Shown here one piece after another: positions 31,287 through 39,991 of a stretch of 42,455 bases of DNA. Position 1 is the first letter of the stretch; every line of letters starts with the position of its first letter. A program made the translations under genes and the position numbers. Origin of the DNA: Chloroflexota bacterium (GTDB taxonomy: Bacteria > Chloroflexota > Dehalococcoidia > JACPQK01); NCBI GenBank assembly GCA_016190505.1, contig JACPQM010000039.1, forward strand, positions 1 to 42,455. Reading direction: 5' to 3'. The notes under the pieces were generated by a model. That model was given only the letters and a program-made list of their open reading frames with translations, was not told the DNA's origin and ran no database searches.

Positions 31287-33355
31287 TGGACTCTGGCTTT
31301 GGCGAGGCCATCCTTCCAGGTAAGGAGCGGGTGGCCGCAGGCCGCCCCGACGAGTCTGGGGCCCAGGGAAGGTCTGAGCCTCTACCGCCTCACGACATCG
31401 AGGCTGAAGAGGCGGTAATCGGCTCGCTCATCATTGATGGCGAGGCCATCTTCCGTATCGCCCCTTTCCTCAAGCCCGAGGACTTCTTCCGCGAGCAGAA
31501 CCAGTGGTGCTACCAGGCGTGCCTGGCCCTCTACCAGCGCAACGAACCCATCAACCAGGTCACGCTGGCCCATGAGCTGGCCGGGCAGAAGCGGCTGGAT
31601 GAGGCGGGGGGGCTAGCCTATCTGAGTACGGTGGCTGCCCAGGTGCCCACCTCCCTCCACATTGAGCAGTACGCGCGCATCGTCCACCGGACGGCCACCC
31701 TGCGGGGACTCATCGCGGCCGCCGGGCGGATCGCGCGGCTGGGCTACGAGGGCGGGCCTGATGTGGACGAGGCGCTCGGCCGCGCCGAGGAGATCCTGTT
31801 CCGGTTGCGGCGTCCCGAGAGCTCGGAGCGGGGCTTCGTCCACATCCGTGATGTGCTGGACCATTACCTTGCCGAGACGGCGCTGGCCACGGCTGACGTC
31901 CTGCAGCGCCGCCGCAGCCACCTGCCGACTGGATTCAAGGACGTGGACAAGGTGCTGGGCGGCTTCCACCCCTCGGACCTGATCATACTGGCTGCCCGCC
32001 CAGGCCTGGGCAAGAGTGCCCTGGCCCTGAACATTGCCCGGCACGTGGCCCTGGACCACGGGGCCACAGTGGCCTTCTTCAGCCTGGAGATGGCCAAGGA
32101 GCAGCTCGCTCAGCGCCTGCTGGCCGGCGAATCTGGGATAGATGGGCAGCGCCTGCGCATGGGCACCTTTAACGATACCGAGGAGCGGGCCATCATGGAG
32201 GCCAACGGCATCCTATCCGAGGCCCCTATCTATGTGGACGATACGCCGCTGGTGAGCGTGGTGGAAATGCGCAGCAAGGCGCGCCGCCTGCACAGCGAGC
32301 GGCCCAATGGTATCGGATTGCTCATCGTGGACTACCTCCAGCTCATGCGGGCCGATGGCCACCGGGACAACCGCGTGCAGGAGATCGGCGAGATATCTCG
32401 CTCGCTCAAGGGTGTCGCCCGGGAGCTGGATGTGCCCGTGCTGGCGGTGTCTCAGCTTAGCCGGGCGGTGGAGGCCCGGACTGACCGCGTCCCGCAGCTC
32501 TCCGACCTGAGAGAAAGTGGCTGCCTAAGCGGTGACACGCTGGTCACGCTGGCCGACCACGGGGCACGCGTGCCGATGCGCGACCTAGTCGGCAAGTCTG
32601 GTTTTCGGGTTTGGGCGCTGAACGATCTAACACTTAGAATCGAAGCGGCTACCGTGAGCCGCGCCTTTGGAACAGGCCGCAACAACATCTATCGCCTCAT
32701 TACCCGTTTGGGGAGGACGATTTGCGCGACAGGGAATCACGAGTTCCGGACGTTCGCTGCGTGGCAGCGGCTTGACACCTTGGGAGTGGGGAATCGCATT
32801 GCCCTGCCCCGCCGAATGGGGAGCGGCCCTTCGAAGCTGCTCTCGTCTGGTGAAGCCGCGCTGTTGGGGCATCTTGTGGGCGACGGTTGGCGCTCACTCG
32901 GTATGGCCTACATGGGCACTGGGCTGTACAAGCAAAACGTTAGCCGCGAGCGGACTGCGCGCTTGGCCCTGGCCGTCGGCGGTGATGTGCGAATTGCAGC
33001 GCTGGCGTCGAGCGATGTCTACTGGGACGAGATCATTTCGGTTGAACCGGCTGGTGAAGAAGACGTATATGATCTGACCGTGCCAGGCCCCGCCAACTTC
33101 ATCGCGAACGACATCGTGGTACACAACTCCATCGAGCAAGACGCCGACGTGGTGATGTTCATCCACCGCGAGGATGCCTACCAGCGCGAGGAAGACTGGA
33201 AGAGGAACCATCCCCTGGAGCCTTTTCCCAAGGGCATTGCGCGGATCATCGTGGCCAAGCACCGCAACGGTCCCGTGGGTAGCTTGAAGCTGTACTTCCG
33301 GGACCACCTGGCCAAGTTCGAGAACCTGGCTGCGGCTCGGGAAGAGGACTTCTGA
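31286..33355 (+). CDS. dnaB: Replicative DNA helicase DnaB containing an intein
   Basis: A 689-aa precursor of the hexameric helicase that unwinds DNA at the replication fork. The N-terminal domain starts LPPHDIEAEEAVIGSLI. The RecA-like motor has Walker A ARPGLGKSALAL (Lys243), LLIVDYLQLM and QLSRAVEARTD. At DLRESG the reading frame enters a 202-aa intein (residues 413-614) and the helicase resumes at SIEQDADVVMFIHRE. After splicing the helicase would be about 487 aa, a normal length. The next gene's ATG overlaps the last codons. Confidence 0.96.
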   Translation: MDSGFGEAILPGKERVAAGRPDESGAQGRSEPLPPHDIEAEEAVIGSLIIDGEAIFRIAPFLKPEDFFREQNQWCYQACLALYQRNEPINQVTLAHELAGQKRLDEAGGLAYLSTVAAQVPTSLHIEQYARIVHRTATLRGLIAAAGRIARLGYEGGPDVDEALGRAEEILFRLRRPESSERGFVHIRDVLDHYLAETALATADVLQRRRSHLPTGFKDVDKVLGGFHPSDLIILAARPGLGKSALALNIARHVALDHGATVAFFSLEMAKEQLAQRLLAGESGIDGQRLRMGTFNDTEERAIMEANGILSEAPIYVDDTPLVSVVEMRSKARRLHSERPNGIGLLIVDYLQLMRADGHRDNRVQEIGEISRSLKGVARELDVPVLAVSQLSRAVEARTDRVPQLSDLRESGCLSGDTLVTLADHGARVPMRDLVGKSGFRVWALNDLTLRIEAATVSRAFGTGRNNIYRLITRLGRTICATGNHEFRTFAAWQRLDTLGVGNRIALPRRMGSGPSKLLSSGEAALLGHLVGDGWRSLGMAYMGTGLYKQNVSRERTARLALAVGGDVRIAALASSDVYWDEIISVEPAGEEDVYDLTVPGPANFIANDIVVHNSIEQDADVVMFIHREDAYQREEDWKRNHPLEPFPKGIARIIVAKHRNGPVGSLKLYFRDHLAKFENLAAAREEDF
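32522..33127 (+). mobile_element. In-frame DnaB intein, 202 aa, with degraded homing endonuclease
   Basis: A protein-splicing element between DLRESG and SIEQDAD, the same insertion site as in Synechocystis and Rhodothermus DnaB inteins. It starts CLSGDTLVTLADHGARVP (Cys1), has block B GRTICATGNHEF with the Thr and His, and ends with DLTVPGPANFIANDIVVHN, followed by the +1 Ser. All splicing residues are present. In the middle one endonuclease-like motif, ALLGHLVGDGW, remains; the rest of the LAGLIDADG endonuclease and its second motif are gone. Full versions at this site are about 430 aa. Confidence 0.93.
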
Positions 33356-34146
33356 TGTCTTTCCAGGGAAGGACCGAGTCTCCAGGAGACCTGTCCCAGG
33401 GCTCGGCGCCCACCGGGCGGGTGGCGCCTTCCGCACCATTCGCCGGCTTTCCACCTCGGACGCAGGCGGTGGCTTTGCCGAGCCTGTTCTTCTCCGACCT
33501 GCTGCCCCAGATTCACGACGCGGCCGAGCTGCGGGTGTGCCTGCACGTTTTCTGGCGCCTGGGGCAGCTCCGAGGCTATCCCCGTTTCATTACCTACGGT
33601 CAACTGGCTGCGGACCCCGCCCTGAGGCGAGGTTTGGGCGCTGCTGATCTGCCGGCTGCCCTGAAAGCGGCGGTATCCCGTGGTGTCCTGCTCACCCTGG
33701 CGGTGGAGCACGACGGGGCGGGCCATCAGCTTTACCTTATCAACGACCAATCGTCGCGCCGGGCGGTAGACCGGATTGCCAGAGGTGAGTTAGCCGTGTC
33801 GTTGGGTAGTGGTCCCCCGGCACCCGCTGCGGTGGCCGCGCCCGAGCCCCGAGGCGTTGGGGCCAGCATATTCTCCCTCTATGAGCAGAACATCGGTCTG
33901 CTCACGCCTCTTATCGTTGAGGAACTGGCTGAGGCGGAGAGAAAGTATCCCGCGGCTTGGATAGAGGAGGCTTTCCGCGAGGCGGTGCAGCTCAAGGTGC
34001 GCAAGTGGAGATACATCGCTCGCATTCTGGAGAGATGGGCCACCGAAGGCAAGGAAGATGGAGAGACTAGGCGACATCCTGAAACGGGCGGGGCCTCCCG
34101 ACCCCGGCGGCCGGCCGGGCGCGGGCGCCACCCCCTCTGGGGCTGA
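33355..34146 (+). CDS. DnaD-like primosome protein
   Basis: A 263-aa protein. The C-terminal DnaD domain is clear: YEQNIGLLTPLIVEELAEAE followed by WIEEAFREAVQLKVRKWRYI and ARILERW. The N-terminal part (about 45-150) looks like a winged-helix domain. Such proteins act with a DnaC/DnaI-type ATPase to place the DnaB helicase on DNA. It follows dnaB with its ATG overlapping the dnaB stop and overlaps the next gene by 89 bases. The last 30 residues, in the overlap, are low-complexity and probably carry little function. Confidence 0.85.
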   Translation: MSFQGRTESPGDLSQGSAPTGRVAPSAPFAGFPPRTQAVALPSLFFSDLLPQIHDAAELRVCLHVFWRLGQLRGYPRFITYGQLAADPALRRGLGAADLPAALKAAVSRGVLLTLAVEHDGAGHQLYLINDQSSRRAVDRIARGELAVSLGSGPPAPAAVAAPEPRGVGASIFSLYEQNIGLLTPLIVEELAEAERKYPAAWIEEAFREAVQLKVRKWRYIARILERWATEGKEDGETRRHPETGGASRPRRPAGRGRHPLWG

Positions 34147-35512
34147 GCCGTCGGCCGTTCGACCCTTCGACTCTGCTCAGGGTGATCGGCGAATTTGTCC
34201 GCGCTGCCAGGGGAGCGGCTGGCTCACTCTTGACGTGCCTGCCGGTCACCCCAGGTTCGGAGAGGCATTACCCTGCACTTGCCGCAGACAAGAGCTGGAC
34301 TCACAGAAGCAGTCGCGGTTGGAGCAATACAGCAACCTGGGGCCGTTGGCCCAGCACACCTTCGAGACATTGCTGCCCAAGGGGCGGAGCGCCGGCCCGC
34401 AAAACCAGGAGCGGTTTGCCAAGGCCCTCGGGGCGGCCCGCGCCTTTGCTACTAGCCCCAAAGGATGGCTGGTTCTTACGGGGGTTAGCGGCTGTGGTAA
34501 GACCCACCTGGCGGCGGCGATTGCCAACCACCGCCTGTCCCAGGGGCAGCCGGTTTTCTTTGCCAGCGTCCCCGACCTGCTGGACCACTTGCGTAGCGCC
34601 TTTTCTCCCAACCGCGAGGAGTCCTATGACGCCATGTTTGAGCAGGTGCGGACTGCTCCCCTTCTAGTGCTGGATGACCTCGGCACTCAGAGCACCACTC
34701 CGTGGGCCAGGGAGAAGCTGTTCCAGGTGCTCAACCACCGCTACGTTGCCCAGCTTCCCACCGTGGTGACTGCCATCACTCTTGAGGAGATGGAGGACCG
34801 CTGGCGCAGCCGCCTGAGCGACCCCAATGGGCTGTTCGGGCGTCAGGTGTGGGAGGTCGGCCGGCGGGAGGTCCCCATGTTCCAGCAAGTTGGCGGCGTG
34901 GACCTGACCATGCTTTCCTCCATGACCTTTGACAACTTTGACACCCGAGGGCTGCACGGTGGGACCGGAGACTCCCAGGCGAAGGAAAGCCTGCGCTACG
35001 CCTTCCGGGCAGCCAGGGAATTCGCCGAGTCCCCCGAGGGATGGCTGGTGCTACTGGGCGCCACCGGCTGCGGCAAGACCCACCTGGCGGCGGCCATCGC
35101 CAACTACTCCCTGCAGCGGGGCCAGCCCGTGTTCTTTGCCTCGGTCCCGGACCTTCTGGACCACTTCCGCTCCCTGTTCTCGCCAGAGAGCCGGCAGACC
35201 TACGACCACATCTTCGAGGAGGTGCGCCGGGTGCCTCTGATGATCCTGGACGACTTCGGGGTACACACGGGAACGCCCTGGGCCCAGGAGAAGCTGTACC
35301 AGCTCCTGAACTACCGCTATGCCGCCCGCCTGCCCACTGTCATCACCAGCCCGCTGGACGAGGACGATATGGAAGCGCCCTTCGGCTCCCGCATGGTGGA
35401 CCCCAAGGTAAGCACCGTGGTGCATATTCAGGCGGCCGACTACCGGGCGGGCCGCACGGACCAGGGTCCCCCCCCGCCACGACCCCGGGGCCGGCCGCCT
35501 CGTCGGATGTAG
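34058..35512 (+). CDS. DnaC/DnaI-like helicase loader with two fused ATPase domains
   Basis: A 484-aa protein, about twice the usual size. The N-terminus carries a probable zinc element (CPRCQGSGW and CTC). Two AAA+ units follow. The first has Walker A GVSGCGKTHL (Lys148) and Walker B LLVLDDLG (about 202-209). The second has GATGCGKTHL (Lys340) and LMILDDFG (about 394-401), 192 residues later. Both contain the long near-identical stretch GQPVFFASVPDLLDH, so the units arose by duplication. Both motif sets look intact. The N-terminal linker contains RPFDSAQGDR, encoded by a repeat (34163-34185). It overlaps the DnaD-like gene and lies 6 nt before the HIT gene. Confidence 0.85.
   Translation: MERLGDILKRAGPPDPGGRPGAGATPSGAEPSAVRPFDSAQGDRRICPRCQGSGWLTLDVPAGHPRFGEALPCTCRRQELDSQKQSRLEQYSNLGPLAQHTFETLLPKGRSAGPQNQERFAKALGAARAFATSPKGWLVLTGVSGCGKTHLAAAIANHRLSQGQPVFFASVPDLLDHLRSAFSPNREESYDAMFEQVRTAPLLVLDDLGTQSTTPWAREKLFQVLNHRYVAQLPTVVTAITLEEMEDRWRSRLSDPNGLFGRQVWEVGRREVPMFQQVGGVDLTMLSSMTFDNFDTRGLHGGTGDSQAKESLRYAFRAAREFAESPEGWLVLLGATGCGKTHLAAAIANYSLQRGQPVFFASVPDLLDHFRSLFSPESRQTYDHIFEEVRRVPLMILDDFGVHTGTPWAQEKLYQLLNYRYAARLPTVITSPLDEDDMEAPFGSRMVDPKVSTVVHIQAADYRAGRTDQGPPPPRPRGRPPRRM
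34163..34185. repeat. CCCTTCGACTCTGCTCAGG-type repeat translated within dnaC-like gene
   Basis: CCCTTCGACTCTGCTCAGGG is an inverted-repeat sequence (CCCT...AGGG) in the nonconserved N-terminal part of the double-ATPase gene, read as FDSAQGD. Confidence 0.6.
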
Positions 35513-35518
35513 GCGGCC

Positions 35519-35848
35519 ATGACCGGGAGCCAGGACTGCGTCTTCTGTCGCATCATCGCCCGGCAGGAGCCGGGCACCATCCGCTACGAGGACGGCGACG
35601 TGGTGGTGATCGAGAACAAGCTGCGCTGGGCCCCCATCATGTTGCTGGTGCTGCCGCGGCGGCACGTAACCCAGCAGGAGATGTGGCGGGAGATGGCGCG
35701 GATCGGGCAGGTGGCCGTGGAGGTGGGGAAGCAGGCCTGCCCCAACGGCTTCCGGCTTCTATCCAACTTCGGGGCCGACGCCATGCAGAGCCAGGACCAC
35801 GGTCACCTGCACATCATCGGTGGCACGTTCCTGGGCCCCTACGCTTGA
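35519..35848 (+). CDS. HIT-family nucleotide-binding protein
   Basis: A 109-aa histidine-triad protein, likely a nucleotide hydrolase or transferase acting on AMP-linked compounds. It starts with the usual CVFCRIIARQEPGTIRYED; the triad is HGHLHIIGG (HxHxH). The position after the replication cluster is only 6 nt, so it is cotranscribed. The substrate is unknown. Confidence 0.88.
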   Translation: MTGSQDCVFCRIIARQEPGTIRYEDGDVVVIENKLRWAPIMLLVLPRRHVTQQEMWREMARIGQVAVEVGKQACPNGFRLLSNFGADAMQSQDHGHLHIIGGTFLGPYA

Positions 35849-35973
35849 GCAATGTAGTGCCCCGGCTCATTTGGGCCGTTCAGTGGGTTTGTCGTCTTGC
35901 CGACAGACGCCGTGCTGGTGCAGGTCTATGCTGGCAGTAAGGATCACGGGAAAACAGGTATGGTGAGGTTCAT

Positions 35974-36066
35974 ATGGCGTACTTGGTGGTGGCGGCCCTT
36001 GTTGTCTTAATGGTGCTGCTGGCTCTGCCTGCGGGCAAGAAAGAGAGGCCAGTCAACGGTGGCTGA
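35974..36066 (+). CDS. Candidate 30-aa single-helix membrane peptide
   Basis: A short frame encodes MAYLVVAALVVLMVLLALPA followed by GKKERPVNGG: one hydrophobic helix and a basic tail. GTGAGG lies 6 bases before the ATG. It is below usual gene-calling size and I have no family for it. Confidence 0.4.
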   Translation: MAYLVVAALVVLMVLLALPAGKKERPVNGG

Positions 36067-36216
36067 GGCACGGGCTTCTCCGGCGTGTCCGGAGACTGCG
36101 ACGAGACGCCAGCAAGTCTCGCCAGGTAGCAGGGTGGGTGTAGTCCGCCCCTGTCTTTGTCTTATCATCGGCGGTGCGCCGATGTTCCGTTTGGGCCTAC
36201 GGTCTGGGGCCAGCGC
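36067..36216. other. Intergenic stretch before htrA 3' end
   Basis: No gene is seen. A solo sequence AGGGTGGGTGTAG (36131-36143) resembles the MITE end at 19186. The preceding stretch 35849-35973 also shows no feature that I can support. Confidence 0.4.
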
Positions 36217-37347
36217 CTAGCCGGCTAAAGCGATGCAGGGGGCCTGACCCAGGGTTGCATTGACCGTCAACCGGCGCGTGCCCCGCAGCAACTCAATTTG
36301 TACCCGGTCGCCTATGTTGCGGGCCTGTATGGCAGCTATCAACTGGTCGGCCGTGGCAATGTCCTGCCCTTCGAAGCCGAGCACGATGTCCCCCGGCCGG
36401 AGGCCAGCCCGCTCGGCGGCGCTGCCGAGCTCTACCCTTGTTACCAGGGCGCCAAGGTCTGTGGCCAGCCGGGCGCGGAAAGCGACGGCTGGTGTAACGG
36501 TGAACGCGTCCACGCCCAGAAAAGGTTGAGGGCGCTGGGCTCTGGCGATCAACTGCCGGGCTACCTCCCGGGCGGTGTCGCTGGCGATGGCAAAACCGAT
36601 GCCGATGGGCTTTACGCGCTCTTCCAGCTCAATGGCCGTGTTTACGCCCACCACCTCGCCTCTCAGGTTCACCAGCGGGCCTCCGCTGTTCCCCGGGTTG
36701 ATAGCAGCATCGGTCTGGACCAGGTTATTGAGCACTGCGCTGCCTGGCTCCTGGATGCTGCGTCCCAGGGCGCCCACCACGCCCACGGTGACCGTGGGGC
36801 CGCCTTCCAGGCCCAGGGCGTTGCCCACGGCGACCACCCACTCGCCCACGCGCAGACTGGAGGAGTCAGCAAAAGGCAAGACGGGGAGCTCTGTGCCTTC
36901 GATCTTGAGCACGGCCAGGTCATTGCCCGGGTCCTGGCATACCAGGTTGGCTGCGAAGTTGCGGCCGTCCGGCAGGCTCGCCTGGATGTTGGTCGCCCCC
37001 TCGACCACGTGGTTGTTAGTCAGGATGTATCCCTGGGGGTCGAAAATGAAGCCGGAGCCAGCGCCCTGCTGAGGGACTGGCTGGAAGAAAAAGCCCAGGC
37101 CCACTGTCTCTACCGTTATTGCTGCCACCGCGGGCTTCACGGTCTCTACGACATCTACCAGCGAGGGCAGGCCTGCTGTCTGGTTGGCCGGGTTCAGCGA
37201 CGGACTGGCTGGCGCTGCAAACGTCGGTGGTGGGAGGGTGGGGGTCTCGCTGGTAGGGGAACCTGGAGTTGGAGTAGCCCTCGGAAAGCAGCCCATCGCT
37301 GCGCCCAGTAGGACGAGAGCCATGAGGATTGCGGCGGTTGCTCTCAT
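36217..37347 (-). CDS. HtrA/DegP-like serine protease lipoprotein with PDZ domain
   Basis: A 376-aa extracytoplasmic quality-control protease. The signal peptide ends LLGAAMGC (lipobox, Cys20), then a long Pro/Thr linker (21-60). The trypsin-like domain has His113 (LTNNHVVEG), Asp143 (DPGNDLAVLKI) and Ser221 (AINPGNSGGPLVN). One PDZ domain follows (about 280-370, AAERAGLRPGDIVLGFEGQD). GTAGGTGAC before the ATG is a plausible ribosome site. All catalytic residues are intact, so this is likely an active membrane-tethered protease. Confidence 0.93.
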   Translation of the reverse strand: MRATAAILMALVLLGAAMGCFPRATPTPGSPTSETPTLPPPTFAAPASPSLNPANQTAGLPSLVDVVETVKPAVAAITVETVGLGFFFQPVPQQGAGSGFIFDPQGYILTNNHVVEGATNIQASLPDGRNFAANLVCQDPGNDLAVLKIEGTELPVLPFADSSSLRVGEWVVAVGNALGLEGGPTVTVGVVGALGRSIQEPGSAVLNNLVQTDAAINPGNSGGPLVNLRGEVVGVNTAIELEERVKPIGIGFAIASDTAREVARQLIARAQRPQPFLGVDAFTVTPAVAFRARLATDLGALVTRVELGSAAERAGLRPGDIVLGFEGQDIATADQLIAAIQARNIGDRVQIELLRGTRRLTVNATLGQAPCIALAG

Positions 37348-37427
37348 GTTGGTGTCACCTACAGCCTATTCTCACGCAGGGCGGGCGCCGATTGCAAGAT
37401 GTGTCCTGTGAAGAAACTGCGGTGAAA

Positions 37428-37443
37428 TCCCGACATGTCGGGA
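37428..37443. repeat. 16-bp palindrome TCCCGACATGTCGGGA
   Basis: A perfect 16-bp palindrome between htrA and gatB. It recurs exactly at 26347-26362 and 42262-42277 and imperfectly at 30546. Confidence 0.8.
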
Positions 37444-37480
37444 CGTCGAGGTACTTCGTTTGGGCAAGGCTGGACCCTGG

Positions 37481-39004
37481 CTACAGGAGCTTGTCCACCG
37501 GCTGTGATCGGGTTTCCGCTCCCAACTCGTTGACCAGCAACTCGCGTACAACGTTGGGGTTGGCTCGTCCGCGTGTGGCCTTCATCACCTGTCCCATCAG
37601 GAAGGTAACGGCCTGGGACTTGCCCACGCGGTAGTCGGCCACGGCCTTCGGGTTTTCGGCGATGACCTGGACGATCACGCTCTTCAGTAGCGACGCTTCG
37701 GATAGCTGGGCCAGGCCCTTCTCGGCTACCAGGTCCGGGGCGCGCCGCCCGGTGCGGAACATCTCCTCAAAGACGGCCTTGGCCACCGGGCCGCTCACGG
37801 AACTGGCATCCACCATATCGAGCAACTCGCTAAGGTGCTGAGGCATGATCCTGGATTGTGTGACCTCTACGGCAGCGTCGTTGAGCAGCCGGGAGAACTC
37901 ACCGAGCATCCAGTTGCTCACTGCTTTGGCCCGGGCTGCCAGCCGGTCGCCGTTTAGCGTGCCCCCGGCCTTAACGGCAGCCTCGAAAAAGTCAGCCCAG
38001 GCAGGGGAGGTCACAAGCAGCCTGGCGTCGTAGCCGGGAAGGCCGTACTGGGAAATGAACCGCTGCCGGCGGGCATCGGGCAACTCGGTCAGTTGGCCGC
38101 GCAGCCGCTCCACCCACTCAGGAGTCACCACCAGGGGGGGCAGGTCCGGCTCGGGGAAGTAGCGGTAGTCATGGGCGTACTCTTTGCTGCGCTGGGAGAC
38201 GGTTATGCCCTTCTCCTCCACCCAGCCTCTGGTCTCCTGCGCCGGCTCAACGCCAGACTCCCACAGGCCGCGCTGGCGCTCTGCCTCGTAGGCCAGGGCG
38301 CGGTAGACTGCCCGGAAGCTGTTCATGTTCTTGACTTCCACCTTAGCCCTGGGTAGGTCCGGGTCGCCCAGGCGGCGCAAGCTGATGTTGGCGTCGCAGC
38401 GGAAGCTGCCTTCTTCCATGCTGCCCGTGGACACGCCGACAAAGAGCAGAATGCTGTGCAGCTTGACCAGGTACTCCCGGGCCTCCTCGGGCGAGCGCAT
38501 ATCGGGCTCGCTAACGATCTCCATGAGGGGGACTCCGGACCGGTTGACGTCCACCAGGCTATAGGTCTCGCCCCAAGGTGAAGTCCGGTGGGTGAGCTTG
38601 GCTGTGTCCTCCTCCAAGTGCACGCGGTTGATGCGGACGCGTTTCACGCTATCCTCGACCTCGATGTCCAGCCAGCCACGGCGGGAAAGGGGCGCGTCGT
38701 ACTGGGAGATCTGGTATCCCTTCATCAGGTCGGGATAGGGGTAGTTCTTGCGATCAAACTTGAAGTGCTCGGAGATGGTGCAGTTCAGGGCCAGGGCAGT
38801 GAGTATGGAGTACTCTATCGCCTGGCGGTTGATGACGGGGAGCACACCCGGCAGGCCCATACACACCGGGCAGACGTGGGTGTCGGGTGGTGCATGGGCG
38901 TAGTCCGCGCTGCAAGGGCAGAACATTTTGCTCTTGGTGCGCAACTGGGCGTGGACTTCAAGCCCAATAATGGTCTCATAGCCCGCGGCTGCAACGGTGG
39001 TCAA
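37481..39004 (-). CDS. gatB: Aspartyl/glutamyl-tRNA amidotransferase subunit B
   Basis: A 507-aa GatB, which with GatA and GatC turns misacylated Glu-tRNA(Gln) or Asp-tRNA(Asn) into the correct forms. It starts [20 protein letters not shown], has zinc cysteines in CPC and [13 protein letters not shown], then [20 protein letters not shown] and [19 protein letters not shown]. The YqeY-like tail ends near [11 protein letters not shown]. The start is TTG 39004, chosen by family alignment; no strong ribosome site is seen. gatA and gatC are not here. Confidence 0.95.
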   Translation of the reverse strand: MTTVAAAGYETIIGLEVHAQLRTKSKMFCPCSADYAHAPPDTHVCPVCMGLPGVLPVINRQAIEYSILTALALNCTISEHFKFDRKNYPYPDLMKGYQISQYDAPLSRRGWLDIEVEDSVKRVRINRVHLEEDTAKLTHRTSPWGETYSLVDVNRSGVPLMEIVSEPDMRSPEEAREYLVKLHSILLFVGVSTGSMEEGSFRCDANISLRRLGDPDLPRAKVEVKNMNSFRAVYRALAYEAERQRGLWESGVEPAQETRGWVEEKGITVSQRSKEYAHDYRYFPEPDLPPLVVTPEWVERLRGQLTELPDARRQRFISQYGLPGYDARLLVTSPAWADFFEAAVKAGGTLNGDRLAARAKAVSNWMLGEFSRLLNDAAVEVTQSRIMPQHLSELLDMVDASSVSGPVAKAVFEEMFRTGRRAPDLVAEKGLAQLSEASLLKSVIVQVIAENPKAVADYRVGKSQAVTFLMGQVMKATRGRANPNVVRELLVNELGAETRSQPVDKLL

Positions 39005-39073
39005 CGCCCAATCGCTCTGGACAGAATAGGTACGTGGTGACTACGTAGAATGGTGCACACAGGAATCGTGGCC

Positions 39074-39102
39074 AGCATAGCAACGCGCACCGGCCCTGTC
39101 AA
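39074..39102 (-). promoter_or_regulatory. Promoter of gatB
   Basis: On the minus strand TTGACA (39102-39097) and TATGCT (39079-39074) are separated by 17 bp. The leader would be about 60 nt. Confidence 0.6.
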
Positions 39103-39126
39103 GGCGTTCGCGTGGCGGTGGGGACT

Positions 39127-39792
39127 CTACTCCTCTGCCCAGGCGCCCTCGCCGATAAGTGGGACGAAGCGGCAGGCTCCCAAGTTAGCCACATTGAGAC
39201 CGGCGGGGCCCTTGACCACCTTCAGCAGGTCCTGCTCGTACCGGGAACCTACGGGTATCACCAGGCGACCGCCTACAGCCAACTGGTCCAGCAGCGCGCC
39301 GGGTATGGAGGGCGCCGCGGCGGTTACCACGATGCCATCGTAGGGCGCTTCCTCGGGCCAACCCAGGGACTGGGTGGCGTGATGGAACTCGACGTTCGCG
39401 TACCCCAGGCTGGTCAGCCTCTGCCGCGCGGCCTCGAGCAACGAAGGTACGCGCTCCACCGACACCACCTGGCGGGACAGCTCAGCGAGGATAGCAGCCT
39501 GATAGCCGCTGCCGGTGCCCAGTTCGAGCACCTTTTCTACCCCACGGAGCTCCAGGGCTTCGGTCATCAGGGCCACGATGTATGGCTGCGAGATGGTCTG
39601 GCCCTCGCCGATGGGCAGCGGGATGTCCTCGTAGGCCAGGTGCCGGCTCTCGGCGGGGAGGAAGAGCTCGCGCGGCACCCGCTCCATGGCAGGCACCACG
39701 CGCTCGTTGGCGATGCTCCGGCTCAAGTCACGGAACAGCCGCTCGCGGGCCGTGTCCAGGTTGGCCCAGAGGGGTACATCCCAATTCTTCAC
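39127..39792 (-). CDS. pcm: Protein-L-isoaspartate O-methyltransferase
   Basis: A 221-aa repair enzyme that methylates isoaspartyl residues of damaged proteins using S-adenosylmethionine. Family stretches are RELFLPAESRHLAYEDIPLP, GEGQTISQPYIVALMTEAL and LELGTGSGYQAAILAEL, the SAM motif. The frame is open to 39993, but the region before 39792 overlaps the rex promoter and is not conserved. GTG 39792 with GGAAG before it gives the normal length. Confidence 0.92.
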   Translation of the reverse strand: MKNWDVPLWANLDTARERLFRDLSRSIANERVVPAMERVPRELFLPAESRHLAYEDIPLPIGEGQTISQPYIVALMTEALELRGVEKVLELGTGSGYQAAILAELSRQVVSVERVPSLLEAARQRLTSLGYANVEFHHATQSLGWPEEAPYDGIVVTAAAPSIPGALLDQLAVGGRLVIPVGSRYEQDLLKVVKGPAGLNVANLGACRFVPLIGEGAWAEE

Positions 39793-39870
39793 GCTTACTT
39801 CCACATCTGTTCGGGGCAGGCTCTCGAATGTACCACGAATCCTCCGATATGGCAAGAAGGAAGAAGGGCG

Positions 39871-39899
39871 TTGACGGTAGTGCGCGATTCTGTTAGCAT
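39871..39899 (+). promoter_or_regulatory. Promoter of rex
   Basis: TTGACG (39871-39876) and TAGCAT (39894-39899) are 17 bp apart, with the -10 inside the Rex-like site. Confidence 0.5.
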
Positions 39900-39907
39900 T
39901 ATCACAG
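39890..39907. promoter_or_regulatory. Candidate Rex operator
   Basis: CTGTTAGCATTATCACAG has half sites TGTTA and TCACA separated by 6 bp, close to the Rex consensus TTGTGA-N6-TCACAA. It overlaps the rex -10, so rex is likely to repress itself. Confidence 0.5.
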
Positions 39908-39991
39908 GATTGTAACGCTCTCGGTATCGAATGCAAATGGCACAACGGGGGCGCCGCCCCGAATAGGGGAACCAAGCATAGGGGGTGTGGC

